From a virus: a DNA stretch of 46,167 nucleotides. The first letter of the stretch is position 1, and the number at the start of each line of letters is the position of its first letter. The stretch covers positions 1 to 46,167 of the IMG/VR virus record IMGVR_UViG_3300030333_000746; one strand, given 5' to 3'. The notes beneath the pieces were generated by a model. It made no database searches, was not told the origin of the DNA, and saw only the letters and a list, made by a program, of their open reading frames with translations. The position numbers were made by a program, and so were the translations under genes. Positions 1 to 8,809 of the stretch are shown one piece after another.

Positions 1-453
1 CCACCAGAACAAATGGCAGCAGTAGAAGCTTCACAACTTCCAGATAATGAAATGGAAGATAAATATATAGATTATGTAATGAATGAAGCTTTAACAAATG
101 ATGAACAAACATATTTAATGAACGCTTTAGAAGACGATCCTCAACTGAGTATGATATTTGACAAAGTTGTAGGAACGGCTTCTGAGTTTACTGGCTCTGG
201 AGAAGTTGAAGGGCCGGGAACGGGAGTCTCAGATTCAATACCCGCTAGATTATCTGACGGTGAATTTGTGATGACCAAAAAGGCCACTGATCAAATAGGT
301 GCAGACAGACTTCAACGTATGATGGATGAAGCTGAACGTGCTTATGATGGTGGTTTAATGAGGAAGGACGAGGATACTGATTTAGAAGATGATATGAATA
401 AAGTAATGTTATCTGCTAATCAAATGCCTAGTCTAAATGTTAGACAACGATAA
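1..453 (+). CDS. Partial virion-associated protein, C-terminal part
   Basis: The reading frame is open from the first base of the window (four sense codons before the ATG at 13), so this is probably the 3' part of a longer gene cut by the window edge. The visible part is acidic and helical, then carries a motif seen in many marine phage structural proteins: GPGTGVSDSIPARLSDGEFVM, near residues 67-87 counted from the ATG. It lies just before the scaffold gene, where podoviruses usually have portal and portal-associated genes. The function of the motif is not known to me. It could be a small complete gene starting at 13, but I see no ribosome binding site before that ATG. Confidence 0.6.
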   Translation, partial: PPEQMAAVEASQLPDNEMEDKYIDYVMNEALTNDEQTYLMNALEDDPQLSMIFDKVVGTASEFTGSGEVEGPGTGVSDSIPARLSDGEFVMTKKATDQIGADRLQRMMDEAERAYDGGLMRKDEDTDLEDDMNKVMLSANQMPSLNVRQR

Positions 454-553
454 CGGCTACCTTGAAGTAAAAGCACCATTATAAATTATCCGTACAAATA
501 ATTTATTGTAATGGCTACCTTTTAAAACTTACAAGCCCCGTGGAGGAAGTATT

Positions 554-1408
554 ATGGCTGAAGCACAAACTAATCCTGTGGAGGAAAAAGCACCTAACCC
601 TTATAATGCAAAGAAAGCTTGGCACACTCCTGATAAACCAAGAATGGAAAGTGCTGATGGTTTATTTTTTGCACCATCTGAAGAACAACAGGCTACGCCT
701 TCTGAGGAATCAGAAAAGCCCCCTGCTAAAGAATCTAAAGATGTTAATTATAAGAAAAGGTATGATGACCTAAAGAAACATTACGATAATAGAATTGCTG
801 AGTTCAAACAAAAGGAACAAGAGCTTCTTGCGGAGGCTGCTGAAAAAGCACCTAAGTATCAGGCTCCTAAAACTTTAGAAGAACTAGAGGAGTTCAAAGC
901 AAAAAATCCAGACTTGTATGAGACAGTTGAAACTGTAGCTCATTTACAAAGTGAAAATCAAACCGAAGAACTAAGACAGCAACTTACAGCTTTGCAAGAA
1001 CGGGAAGCTGACATTATGAAACGAGAGGCTGAAACAATTCTTAGGGAACGTCATCCAGATTTTGAAGATATACGGGGTGATGATGCTTTTCATGAATGGG
1101 CTAAAGAACAACCTGAAGATATACAAAAATGGATTTATGCTAACAATAGTGATGCTACTTTAGCTAGTCGTGCTATTGACCTTTACAAAATGGAAAAGGG
1201 AATAAATCAGCCACCACAAAAGAGGCAGTCCAAGCAAGAGGAGAATAGGTCTGCTGCCGATATGGTGTCTACAAAAACTACTGCGGTGGATGCGAAAGCT
1301 CCTAAAGTTTGGACAGAAAGTGAAATTGCTAAGATGTCTATTGACCAGTTTGATAAGTATGAAGACGAAATCAAACAAGCATTGGCAGAAGGCAGAATAG
1401 CGAAATAA
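554..1408 (+). CDS. Capsid assembly scaffolding protein
   Basis: A 284-residue charged protein, rich in Glu, Lys and Gln, with long predicted helices and coiled coil (about residues 60-150) and a Pro-rich, disordered N-terminus. It sits directly before the major capsid gene, which is the standard place for a podovirus scaffold (T7 gp9-like). Such proteins guide procapsid assembly and then leave the shell. GGAGG lies 8 nt before the chosen ATG. A shorter overlapping frame from 540 is a shadow. Assignment rests on composition, size and position, because scaffold proteins diverge quickly in sequence. Confidence 0.8.
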   Translation: MAEAQTNPVEEKAPNPYNAKKAWHTPDKPRMESADGLFFAPSEEQQATPSEESEKPPAKESKDVNYKKRYDDLKKHYDNRIAEFKQKEQELLAEAAEKAPKYQAPKTLEELEEFKAKNPDLYETVETVAHLQSENQTEELRQQLTALQEREADIMKREAETILRERHPDFEDIRGDDAFHEWAKEQPEDIQKWIYANNSDATLASRAIDLYKMEKGINQPPQKRQSKQEENRSAADMVSTKTTAVDAKAPKVWTESEIAKMSIDQFDKYEDEIKQALAEGRIAK

Positions 1409-1428
1409 GTTTTTGAGAGGATATTACA

Positions 1429-2418
1429 ATGGCTTATAATCAATCTGACCAATATTTTGAACCGTCTACGGATACTAACGCAAACTTTGCAAATTCCGTA
1501 TCGGGTCAAACAAACTCGTATTTCTTACCTGCAATTTATTCTAAAACTGTTTTAAACTTTTTTAGAAAATCATCTGTAGTAGAAGCAATTACTAATACAG
1601 ATTATGCGGGAGAGATTTCGGCATATGGTGATTCTGTAAGAATTATCAAAGAACCTGAAATTACTGTTTATCAGTATGAAAGGGGACAAGACGTAACTGC
1701 GACTAAGTTGACAGACCAAGAAATTAACTTGGTTGTTGATACAGCAAACGCATTTAAGTTTATCGTAGATGACATTGAAACTAATATGTCACACGTTAAC
1801 TTCCGTGACGTTGCTGCATCTTCAGCAGCTTATTCAATCAAAGATGCGTTTGATGAAGGTGTTCTTGCTACTATGTTTAGTGGTGTATCAGCTTCTAGCC
1901 CTAATCATATATTAGGTTCTGACAACGCAACTGATCTAGCAGCAGGTACTTTTGATGGTACTGGTAATCTAGATATAGGTTTTGCAGCTTCTGAGCATGA
2001 TCCTATTGATGTGCTTTCACACATGGCACGTTTATTGGACGAGCAAAATGTTCCAGAAGAAGGACGATGGTTCTGTGCAAATCCAGAGTTTTATGAGCAG
2101 CTTGTTCAAAGTAGCTCTAAGCTTCTATCTGTTGATTACAACGCAGGTCAAGGTTCAATCCGTAATGGACTAGTATCTTCTGGTAAATTGCGTGGATTTG
2201 ATATGTATAAGACTAACAATATAGCTGCTACTTCTAATGCAGCAGGTAAGTGTATTGCAGGTCATATGTCATCTACTGCAACTGCTCAGACTATTACTAG
2301 TACTGAAGTAATTCGTGATCCTGATAGCTTTGGTGATATAGTACGAGGTCTTCATGTATATGGAGCTAAAGTACTACGTCCAGAAGCATTAGTTTCTGCG
2401 TTCTACGGTATTGACTAA
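1429..2418 (+). CDS. Major capsid protein
   Basis: A 329-residue protein that should form the icosahedral shell. It looks like the HK97-fold coat proteins of T7-like marine podoviruses: an N-arm rich in Asn, Gln and Ser, then a region starting FLPAIYSKTVLNFFRKSSVV, a stretch on DSVRIIKEPEITVYQYERGQ and a conserved C-terminal segment GLHVYGAKVLRPEALVSAFY. It follows the scaffold gene after 20 nt, with GAGAGGA before the ATG. A strong hairpin with a short T stretch follows the stop, as after T7 gene 10, which fits a very highly expressed transcript. The family call is from recognition of the overall pattern and context. Confidence 0.88.
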   Translation: MAYNQSDQYFEPSTDTNANFANSVSGQTNSYFLPAIYSKTVLNFFRKSSVVEAITNTDYAGEISAYGDSVRIIKEPEITVYQYERGQDVTATKLTDQEINLVVDTANAFKFIVDDIETNMSHVNFRDVAASSAAYSIKDAFDEGVLATMFSGVSASSPNHILGSDNATDLAAGTFDGTGNLDIGFAASEHDPIDVLSHMARLLDEQNVPEEGRWFCANPEFYEQLVQSSSKLLSVDYNAGQGSIRNGLVSSGKLRGFDMYKTNNIAATSNAAGKCIAGHMSSTATAQTITSTEVIRDPDSFGDIVRGLHVYGAKVLRPEALVSAFYGID

Positions 2419-2426
2419 ATATTATT

Positions 2427-2449
2427 GGGGGCTGAAATATGCCCCCTTT
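2427..2449 (+). terminator. Terminator-like hairpin after the capsid gene
   Basis: A perfect 6-bp stem (GGGGGC at 2427-2432 and GCCCCC at 2441-2446) with an 8-nt loop is followed by TTT and an AT-rich stretch. The stem is strong but the T tract is short, so it is probably a leaky terminator or a 3'-end stabilising hairpin for capsid mRNA. It lies 9 nt after the capsid stop and 23 nt before the pqqA-like start, so expression of pqqA and the tail genes would depend on read-through. Confidence 0.65.
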
Positions 2450-2468
2450 AATTATGGAGGTAATTATT

Positions 2469-2540
2469 ATGTGGACTAAACCTACTTATGAAAATGTTAG
2501 ACTTGGTTTTGAAATCACAATGTATTACAGCAATAGGTAA
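2469..2540 (+). CDS. pqqA: PqqA-like pyrroloquinoline quinone precursor peptide
   Basis: A 23-codon gene whose product begins [15 protein letters not shown] and ends ITMYYSNR. This matches PqqA family peptides almost throughout: the W-[TK]-K-P start, the RLGFE centre and E-x3-Y with Glu15 and Tyr19. In known PQQ biosynthesis the radical SAM enzyme PqqE, with the chaperone PqqD, cross-links these two side chains, and PqqB, PqqC and a protease finish the cofactor. PQQ then serves periplasmic alcohol and sugar dehydrogenases. GGAGG at 2456-2460 lies 8 nt before this ATG, which decides the start over an in-frame ATG at 2454. No other pqq gene is visible in the window, so the host would have to supply the enzymes. 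The gene lies between capsid and tail genes, so late expression is likely. Confidence 0.88.
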   Translation: MWTKPTYENVRLGFEITMYYSNR

Positions 2541-2551
2541 GGAAATACAGT

Positions 2552-2692
2552 ATGCCACAAATAGGAAGTGAAAAAAATCCAGTACGGTTTAATGTTAATG
2601 GCAAAGTTAAAATTCGTGCTGCATATATGAAAGGTGAAGATAAAAAGAAATACGATAAAAATTATGATCGTATTTTTAAAAATCGTAAATAG
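2552..2692 (+). CDS. Small basic hypothetical protein
   Basis: A 46-residue lysine-rich protein starting MPQIGSEKNP and ending IFKNRK. It begins 12 nt after the pqqA-like stop, with AAGGAA upstream of its ATG, and ends 15 nt before the head-tail adaptor gene. Tight spacing and a coherent start support a real gene, although I do not recognise the family. It has no cysteine, signal peptide or membrane segment. It could be a minor head protein or a partner of the neighbouring peptide gene; neither is shown. Confidence 0.6.
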   Translation: MPQIGSEKNPVRFNVNGKVKIRAAYMKGEDKKKYDKNYDRIFKNRK

Positions 2693-2706
2693 TTTATGGA
2701 ATAATT

Positions 2707-3477
2707 ATGGCTACTACATTTCTACAACTAACCAATGAGTTACTTATAGAATTGAATGAGGTTCAACTTACCTCTTCTAATTTTGCAAGTGCGGTTGGAA
2801 TCCAACAACACGCTAAAGACTGCGTTAATCGTGCATACTTAGATATAGTTAACGAAGAACCTCAGTGGCCTTTTTTATCTGTAGGTGAAAGCGGTGCTAC
2901 CGATCCAATGTACGGAAATGTTTCTGTTGAAACAACAGCAGCAACTAGATGGTATGAATTAAAAGCAGCAAGTTCAGCATTAAAAGATGATTACTTGTCG
3001 ATAGATTGGGATAATTTTTATTTAACTACAGTAGGAGTCAGTGGTGAATCTGCTCCTTATGTTTCTAAGAATTTAAGTTTTGTAACTATAGAAGAATGGA
3101 AAGATTTTAGAAGGACTAGAGAAAATGCTGATGATGCAGATCAAGCTGTAGGTGGTGAACCCCGCCATGTAATAAGAAGTCCTGATGGTAGAAAGTTTGG
3201 ATTAAGTCCTATACCTGACAAAGCTTATAAGGTTTGGTATTTTGCATATGACTTACCAACACAACTATCAGCGTATGATGACGCTGTAGTTTTTCCAGAT
3301 GTTTACAAAACAGTAGTATTATCTAAAGCAAGATACTATGCACATCAGTTTAAGGATAACCCTCAAATGGCTGCATTTGCTTTAGAAGATTATAGAAAAG
3401 GCTTAAAGAGTATGAAAGAAAATCTTATAGGCCCAACACCAACTTATATATCTGACGATAGAATTAGGTATGTGTAA
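2707..3477 (+). CDS. Head-tail adaptor / tail tubular A-like protein
   Basis: A 256-residue protein resembling the tail tubular protein A (T7 gp11) and P22 gp4 type adaptors that bind below the portal and start the short tail. The N-terminal region (VNRAYLDIVNEEPQWPFL, about residues 41-58) has the typical helix with the Glu-Pro-Trp-Pro turn. The C-terminal half carries the Lys-rich helix KTVVLSKARYYAHQFKDNPQ. It follows the capsid cluster and its stop abuts the start of the hub gene at 3478, as expected for this role. Identity comes from motif and position. Confidence 0.7.
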   Translation: MATTFLQLTNELLIELNEVQLTSSNFASAVGIQQHAKDCVNRAYLDIVNEEPQWPFLSVGESGATDPMYGNVSVETTAATRWYELKAASSALKDDYLSIDWDNFYLTTVGVSGESAPYVSKNLSFVTIEEWKDFRRTRENADDADQAVGGEPRHVIRSPDGRKFGLSPIPDKAYKVWYFAYDLPTQLSAYDDAVVFPDVYKTVVLSKARYYAHQFKDNPQMAAFALEDYRKGLKSMKENLIGPTPTYISDDRIRYV

Positions 3478-5085
3478 ATGCAAGCATTTGGATTATCTTG
3501 TCAAGGTGGATTAAATACTAATTTAAATCAATTTCAAATGCTTCAGCAACCCGGATTTGCTACGGAGCTTTTAAATTTTGAAGTTGACCCCGATGGTGGC
3601 TACCGAAGAATAAATGGCTATACTCTTTTTGGAGGCGGTAGCGCAGCAAGACCTAATAGTTCAAATGGCATATTAGGTCTTTTTGTATATGCAGATGGAG
3701 TGATTGCTGCATCAGGAACTAATTTATATTTTAGTTTAGATGGAACAAGTTGGTTACAAATAAATCGTTCTAGCGTAAGTGGCTCTGGCGATAACTATTC
3801 TACATTTACAGGAAGAAGTGTAGCAGCTAGAACAACACAAGGACAAGTTACATTTGCTTTATTTGAAGGCGATAGTACTTATGGTGAAGTAGTAATTACT
3901 GATAAAGGTTCTGGTTGCAAACCTGCAATATTTAAAATGACAGGTTCAGGAGCGTTAAATACTAGAACTTTCTTTTATGAAGAAGTTACTGTTAGTGGAA
4001 CACACTATCCAAAAGTTTGTACAATACACGACAAACACTTAGTAGTGGCAGGAGCAGCTACGGCAGCTAATACTATCTTTTATAGTGGAACAAGTGATAT
4101 TAATAGTTTTTCATCTACTGGTTCTGGAAGTATTGTATTAGATGATCAAGTAGTAGGACTTAGAAGTTTCCGTGGCGATTTAATTATATTTTGTAAAAAC
4201 AGTATTTATAAATTAGTAAATATTAATGATTCAAATTCTATTGCAGTTGTACCTATAACTAAAAACGTAGGTTGCTTAGATGGACATAGTATTCAGGAAA
4301 TAGGTGGTGATCTTTTATTTCTTAGTCCTGACGGACTACGTTTAGTTGCAGGTACGGCCCGTATTGGTGACGTAGAGTTAAGTTCTGTATCAAGACAAAT
4401 ACAATCTATAATATCTGATATTGCAGCTTCTATAGATTCTTATATAATAACAAGTGCAGTATTAAGAAGTAAATCACAATACAGATTATTTTATAGTTCT
4501 TCTGTAGGGGCAACTAGTTCTTCTAAAGGTATTATAGGTACTATAACACCTCAAGGTTTTGAGTGGTCAGAAACAGAAGGAATACAAGCTCACGGGTTTA
4601 CATCAGGACTTGATAACGATAGTGTAGAGCAAATTTATCATGGCGATAAAGACGGCTATGTTTATAACCATAATACAGGAAATGATTTTAATCCGGCAGG
4701 AACACAAACAAATATAAAAGCTAGATATAAAACACCAAATTTAGATTTTGGAGATGCAGGAACATTAAAGACAATGCACTATGTAAAAATGTCTTTAACA
4801 CCTGAAGGTTCTATACAACCAAACTTAAAAGTTTCTTATGATTTTGACGATAATAATAAACCTCAACCTGCATCGTATTCTTTAGATAGTATACCATTAC
4901 CGACAATATTTGGTTCAGCAACATTTGGTACAGGAGTATTTGGAGCATCAACTGACCCAATGGTTAGACAGGCAGTACAAGGAAGTGGACATAATGTAGC
5001 TTTAAAACTATTTAGTGAAGATACAAAAGCACCGTACTCAATAAATGGATTCTATATAGATTATAGACCTTCTGGTAGGAGATAA
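3478..5085 (+). CDS. Tail hub / tail tubular B-like protein
   Basis: A 535-residue beta-rich protein with an N-terminal pattern common in phage tail hub proteins: a Gly-Gly-Leu start, a Pro-Gly-Phe-Ala turn, then NFEVDPDGGYRRINGYTLFG (about residues 37-56). Many marine podoviruses carry such a protein after the adaptor, with a role like P22 gp10 or T7 gp12, forming the nozzle that the fibers attach to. The ATG directly follows the upstream stop. The downstream fiber gene starts 3 nt after its stop, so the three tail genes are one translational unit. Confidence 0.65.
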   Translation: MQAFGLSCQGGLNTNLNQFQMLQQPGFATELLNFEVDPDGGYRRINGYTLFGGGSAARPNSSNGILGLFVYADGVIAASGTNLYFSLDGTSWLQINRSSVSGSGDNYSTFTGRSVAARTTQGQVTFALFEGDSTYGEVVITDKGSGCKPAIFKMTGSGALNTRTFFYEEVTVSGTHYPKVCTIHDKHLVVAGAATAANTIFYSGTSDINSFSSTGSGSIVLDDQVVGLRSFRGDLIIFCKNSIYKLVNINDSNSIAVVPITKNVGCLDGHSIQEIGGDLLFLSPDGLRLVAGTARIGDVELSSVSRQIQSIISDIAASIDSYIITSAVLRSKSQYRLFYSSSVGATSSSKGIIGTITPQGFEWSETEGIQAHGFTSGLDNDSVEQIYHGDKDGYVYNHNTGNDFNPAGTQTNIKARYKTPNLDFGDAGTLKTMHYVKMSLTPEGSIQPNLKVSYDFDDNNKPQPASYSLDSIPLPTIFGSATFGTGVFGASTDPMVRQAVQGSGHNVALKLFSEDTKAPYSINGFYIDYRPSGRR

Positions 5086-5087
5086 TA

Positions 5088-8000
5088 ATGGCTACAAGTT
5101 ATACTAGACAAAGCAGTTTTTCAGATGGCGATACGATTACTGCTGCCTTATTTAACAATGAATTTAATCAATTACTAACAGCTTTTTCGTATGCTTCTAG
5201 TGGAACCACTGGACATCGACACGATGGTACAGCAGGAGAAGGCGGTAATATTCATACTATTGGTGATCAAGATTTTTTAAATAAAATTCTTACTACTAGT
5301 AATACTTGGGAGTTTTATGTAGAAGTTTCTAGTGCTGCTGCAAAACAAATGGTATTACAAGATGGTGCATTAGTTCCTCATGCTGATAGCGATTTAGATT
5401 TAGGAACATCAAGTAAATATTTTAAAGATGCTTATATAGATAGTATTACAACTACAGGTAATGTAGCTGTTGGTGGTAATCTTACAGTAACAGGCACTAC
5501 AACATTTAATGGAGGTACTCTTACTTTAGGAGATGCAGCAGATGACAATGTTGTGTTTGGTGCAGATGTAAACAGTAATATTATTCCTAATACAGATAAT
5601 AGTTATGACTTGGGTTCTTCTACTCAAGAGTGGAAAGATTTATATGTAGATGGTACAGCATACTTAGATGCTATAAATTTTAATGGCACAGCTATTAGTG
5701 CAACAGCAGCAGAAATAAATATATTAGACGGAGTAACTGCTACAGCTTCAGAACTTAATATAATGGATGGAGTTACTGCAACTACGGCAGAACTTAATAT
5801 CCTTGATGGAGTTACTGCAACAGCAGCAGAGATAAATATACTTGATGGGGTTACTGCAACTGCCACGGAATTAAATATTATAGATGGTGTTACAGCTACT
5901 ACAACTGAATTAAATATAATGGATGGTGATACATCTGCAACATCTACTACATTAGCAGACGCAGATCGTGTTGTTGTAAACGACAATGGCACAATGAAGC
6001 AAGTAGCTTTAACAGATTTTGAAACTTATTTTGAATCTGCCATAGATACTATTGGTGGAAGTTTAACTGTTACAGGTGATCTTACTATTAGTGGTGATGA
6101 TCTTGTAATGGGTACTAATACATCTGGACATTTACTAATAGCAGACGGTACTAACTTTAATCCTACAGCAGTAGGAGATTTGTCAGAAATATCTACAGTA
6201 GCTAATGATGATGTATTACTTGCAGTAGATACTTCTGGTGGTGGGCTAAAGAAAATTTCAAGAAGCACATTAGTTTCAGGACTCGCTTCATCAGGAGCTA
6301 TTTCAAATGTAGTTGAAGATACTACGCCACAACTAGGTGGTGACTTAGATGTTAATGGAAATGCTTTAACTTCTACATCAAATGGTAATATTGCTTTAAC
6401 TCCAAATGGAACAGGAGTAGTTAGATTAGATGGTAATGTAGATATTCAATCTGGAGAAATTGTATTAAAAAATGCAGGTTCAGTATCTAATGTTAAGTTT
6501 TATTGTGAAACAAGTAATGCACATTATACTCAACTACAATCATCTCCTCACGCATCTTATTCAGGTAATGTAACATTAACTTTACCTGCATCTACAGATA
6601 CTTTAGTTGGTAAGGCAACAACAGATACACTGACTAACAAAACACTAACATCTCCAAAAATTAATGAAGATGTAGTAGTTTCTGCTACAGCTACCGAACT
6701 TAATATTCTTGATGGTGTAACAGCTACTACAGCAGAACTTAATATTTTAGATGGTGTAACAGCTACCGCTACTGAATTAAACATTCTTGATGGTGTAACA
6801 TCTACAACAGCAGAACTTAATATTCTTGATGGGGTGACTAGCACCACAGCAGAACTTAATATTCTTGATGGTGTAACTAGTACTGCTGCCGAATTAAATA
6901 TTCTTGATGGAGTTACAAGCACAGCAGCAGAATTAAATATACTTGATGGAGTTACAAGCTCTACTGCTGAACTTAATATACTTGATGCAGTTTCTAGGGG
7001 TTCTTTAATTTATGGAAATTCTAGTGGAGCAACAGCACTTCTTACTAAAGGTAGTGCTAGTACAGTTTTAACTTCTGATGGTACTGATATTGCTTGGGCT
7101 GCACCCGCAGCAAGTGGAGTAACTTATGTTACTAAAACTGCAAATTATACAACTCAAGATTTAGAAGGTGTTCTTGCTAATACTAGTGGTGGAGCATTTA
7201 CAGTTACTTTACCTGCTTCACCATCAGCCGGAGCGCAAGTTATTGTTGCTGATTCTGGTGATGCTTTTGGTACTAATAATTTAACTGTTGCTCGTAATGG
7301 TGAAACTATTGATGGTACTGCTGCTGATTTTGTATTAGATATAACTGGAGTTAGTGTTCAATTTGTTTATAATGGAAGCACTTGGAGGGTTTACGCACAG
7401 GTTGGTGGTAAAGGTGGTAATGCAGTAACTACAACAGGAACACAAACTCTTACAAATAAAACATTAACATCTCCTAAAATAAATGAAGACGTTGCTGTTA
7501 GTGCTACAGCTACAGAGATTAATATTTTAGATGGAGTTACAAGTACTACAGCAGAATTAAATATCTTAGACGGTGTAACGAGTACTGCTGCTGAATTGAA
7601 TATTTTGGATGGCGTAACTGCTACAGCTACAGAACTTAATCTATTAGATGGTGTTACATCTACTACTGCTGAGTTAAATATATTAGATGGTGTTACTGCA
7701 AATGCAACAGAAATTAATAAATTAGATGCTCTATCAAGAGGTTCTTTAATCTATGGTAATGCTTCTGGTGCAACTGCTATTTTAACAAAAGGTTCTGCCG
7801 ATCAAGTTTTAACTTCAGATGGTACAGATATAGCTTGGGCTGATGCAGGAGGAGGTGGTGGTTTTACATCAATGCAAGTCTTTACATCATCAGGTACATG
7901 GACAAAACCTTCTGGTATTACAAAAGTATTAGTAACCGTTGTCGGTGGTGGCGGTGGCGGTGGTGGTGCAGGAGCAGGATATACTGGTTCTGGTGGTGGC

Positions 8001-8462
8001 GGCGGTGGTGGTGCTGCCATTAAATTAATTGATGTTAGCTCTATTTCTTCTGAAACTGTAACTATTGGTGCAGGAGGTAGTGGTACGAGCAGAGCAAGTG
8101 GTAGTAACGGAGGAAATTCATCATTTGGGTCACACGCTACAGGAAATGGAGGTACGGGCGGTACTGGTGGAGATGTTAATAATCCGGATGGCGGTGCAGG
8201 TGGTACTGGTTCTGGTGGGTTACCAAACATTGATGGTGGTGGCGGTGGTGCAGGATCAGGTGGTAGCACCTCAGACTACATCGGTGGAACAGGTGGTTAT
8301 TCAATTTTTGCGGGTGGCGGTAGAAGTGGATCAGGAACTGCTAGTGGTAGTTCTGCGGGTGGTTATGGTGCAGGAGGTGGCGGAAGTGGCAGTCATCCTT
8401 CTTCAAACAGAAGTGGTGGTTCCGGTTCTGGTGGAATAGTTATTGTGAAGGAGTATGCCTAA
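5088..8462 (+). CDS. Repeat-rich tail fiber with glycine-rich tip
   Basis: A 1124-residue fiber. The N-terminus (about 1-70) resembles phage fiber anchoring domains. The shaft contains three blocks of a 13-residue repeat with the core ELNILDGVT (at 5700-5933, 6684-6995 and 7503-7736), separated by beta-rich linkers. A larger unit is duplicated: TLTNKTLTSPKINED, then a repeat block, then RGSLIYGN, then LTSDGTDIAWA. The C-terminus (about 920-1124) begins with TSSGTWTKPSGITKVLV and continues as a very glycine-rich domain, like the polyglycine tips of receptor-binding adhesins such as T4-type gp38. Variation in this tip usually sets host range. The stop overlaps the start of the next gene. Confidence 0.85.
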   Translation: MATSYTRQSSFSDGDTITAALFNNEFNQLLTAFSYASSGTTGHRHDGTAGEGGNIHTIGDQDFLNKILTTSNTWEFYVEVSSAAAKQMVLQDGALVPHADSDLDLGTSSKYFKDAYIDSITTTGNVAVGGNLTVTGTTTFNGGTLTLGDAADDNVVFGADVNSNIIPNTDNSYDLGSSTQEWKDLYVDGTAYLDAINFNGTAISATAAEINILDGVTATASELNIMDGVTATTAELNILDGVTATAAEINILDGVTATATELNIIDGVTATTTELNIMDGDTSATSTTLADADRVVVNDNGTMKQVALTDFETYFESAIDTIGGSLTVTGDLTISGDDLVMGTNTSGHLLIADGTNFNPTAVGDLSEISTVANDDVLLAVDTSGGGLKKISRSTLVSGLASSGAISNVVEDTTPQLGGDLDVNGNALTSTSNGNIALTPNGTGVVRLDGNVDIQSGEIVLKNAGSVSNVKFYCETSNAHYTQLQSSPHASYSGNVTLTLPASTDTLVGKATTDTLTNKTLTSPKINEDVVVSATATELNILDGVTATTAELNILDGVTATATELNILDGVTSTTAELNILDGVTSTTAELNILDGVTSTAAELNILDGVTSTAAELNILDGVTSSTAELNILDAVSRGSLIYGNSSGATALLTKGSASTVLTSDGTDIAWAAPAASGVTYVTKTANYTTQDLEGVLANTSGGAFTVTLPASPSAGAQVIVADSGDAFGTNNLTVARNGETIDGTAADFVLDITGVSVQFVYNGSTWRVYAQVGGKGGNAVTTTGTQTLTNKTLTSPKINEDVAVSATATEINILDGVTSTTAELNILDGVTSTAAELNILDGVTATATELNLLDGVTSTTAELNILDGVTANATEINKLDALSRGSLIYGNASGATAILTKGSADQVLTSDGTDIAWADAGGGGGFTSMQVFTSSGTWTKPSGITKVLVTVVGGGGGGGGAGAGYTGSGGGGGGGAAIKLIDVSSISSETVTIGAGGSGTSRASGSNGGNSSFGSHATGNGGTGGTGGDVNNPDGGAGGTGSGGLPNIDGGGGGAGSGGSTSDYIGGTGGYSIFAGGGRSGSGTASGSSAGGYGAGGGGSGSHPSSNRSGGSGSGGIVIVKEYA
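5700..5933 (+). repeat. Fiber repeat block 1, six 39-nt units
   Basis: Six tandem 13-residue units of the form A-T-x-x-E-[LI]-N-I-[LM]-D-G-V-T. The DNA units vary at third positions, so protein sequence is conserved more than DNA. This is a trimeric fiber shaft element within the first fiber gene. Confidence 0.85.
6684..6995 (+). repeat. Fiber repeat block 2, eight 39-nt units
   Basis: Eight tandem 13-residue ELNILDGVT units, the last ending AVS before RGSLIYGN. It is preceded by the TLTNKTLTSPKINED linker that recurs before blocks 3 and 4. Confidence 0.85.
7503..7736 (+). repeat. Fiber repeat block 3, six 39-nt units
   Basis: Six tandem units between the second TLTNKTLTSPKINED linker and the second RGSLIYGN segment. 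Together with block 2 this is a duplicated module inside one gene. Confidence 0.85.
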
Positions 8463-8806
8463 TGAAAGCACACGTTATTGAAGATGGTGTTGTAGTTAAT
8501 ACAATTATCGTTGATTCATTAGATTTTGCTGACAATCTTGTTGAAGCTACAGAAGGAGGTATAGGTTGGTCTTATGCTGATGGTAACTTTACTGCTCCTG
8601 CCGACACAAGAACAGATGAAGAAAAAGCAGATAATCAAAGAATAAAAAGAAATAATTTATTAACTCAAACAGATTTTTATTCTTTGGGAGATGTCACTAT
8701 GACAGATGCTATGTCTAATTATCGGCAAGCACTTAGAGATTTACCCACGCATTCAAACTGGCCTAATTTAGAAGATAGCGATTGGCCTACAAATCCCGAG
8801 GCATAA
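8462..8806 (+). CDS. Tail fiber assembly chaperone-like protein
   Basis: A 114-residue protein whose C-terminal half (about 60-112) matches the pattern of phage tail assembly chaperones: R-N-x-L-L-x-x-T-D, then an aspartate-rich turn, then YRQALRDLPTHSNWPNL and a final W-P-T-N-P. Such proteins help fold or attach fibers and are usually encoded next to them. Its ATG overlaps the stop of the fiber gene (TAATG). A related protein with the same C-terminal pattern is encoded at 11609-12118 after the third fiber gene. Confidence 0.72.
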   Translation: MKAHVIEDGVVVNTIIVDSLDFADNLVEATEGGIGWSYADGNFTAPADTRTDEEKADNQRIKRNNLLTQTDFYSLGDVTMTDAMSNYRQALRDLPTHSNWPNLEDSDWPTNPEA

Positions 8807-8809
8807 ACT

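Noticed and set aside
5700-7736. Regular repeats that might suggest a CRISPR array
   Set aside because: The repeats are in frame inside a fiber gene, lack unique spacers between identical repeats, and vary at silent positions.
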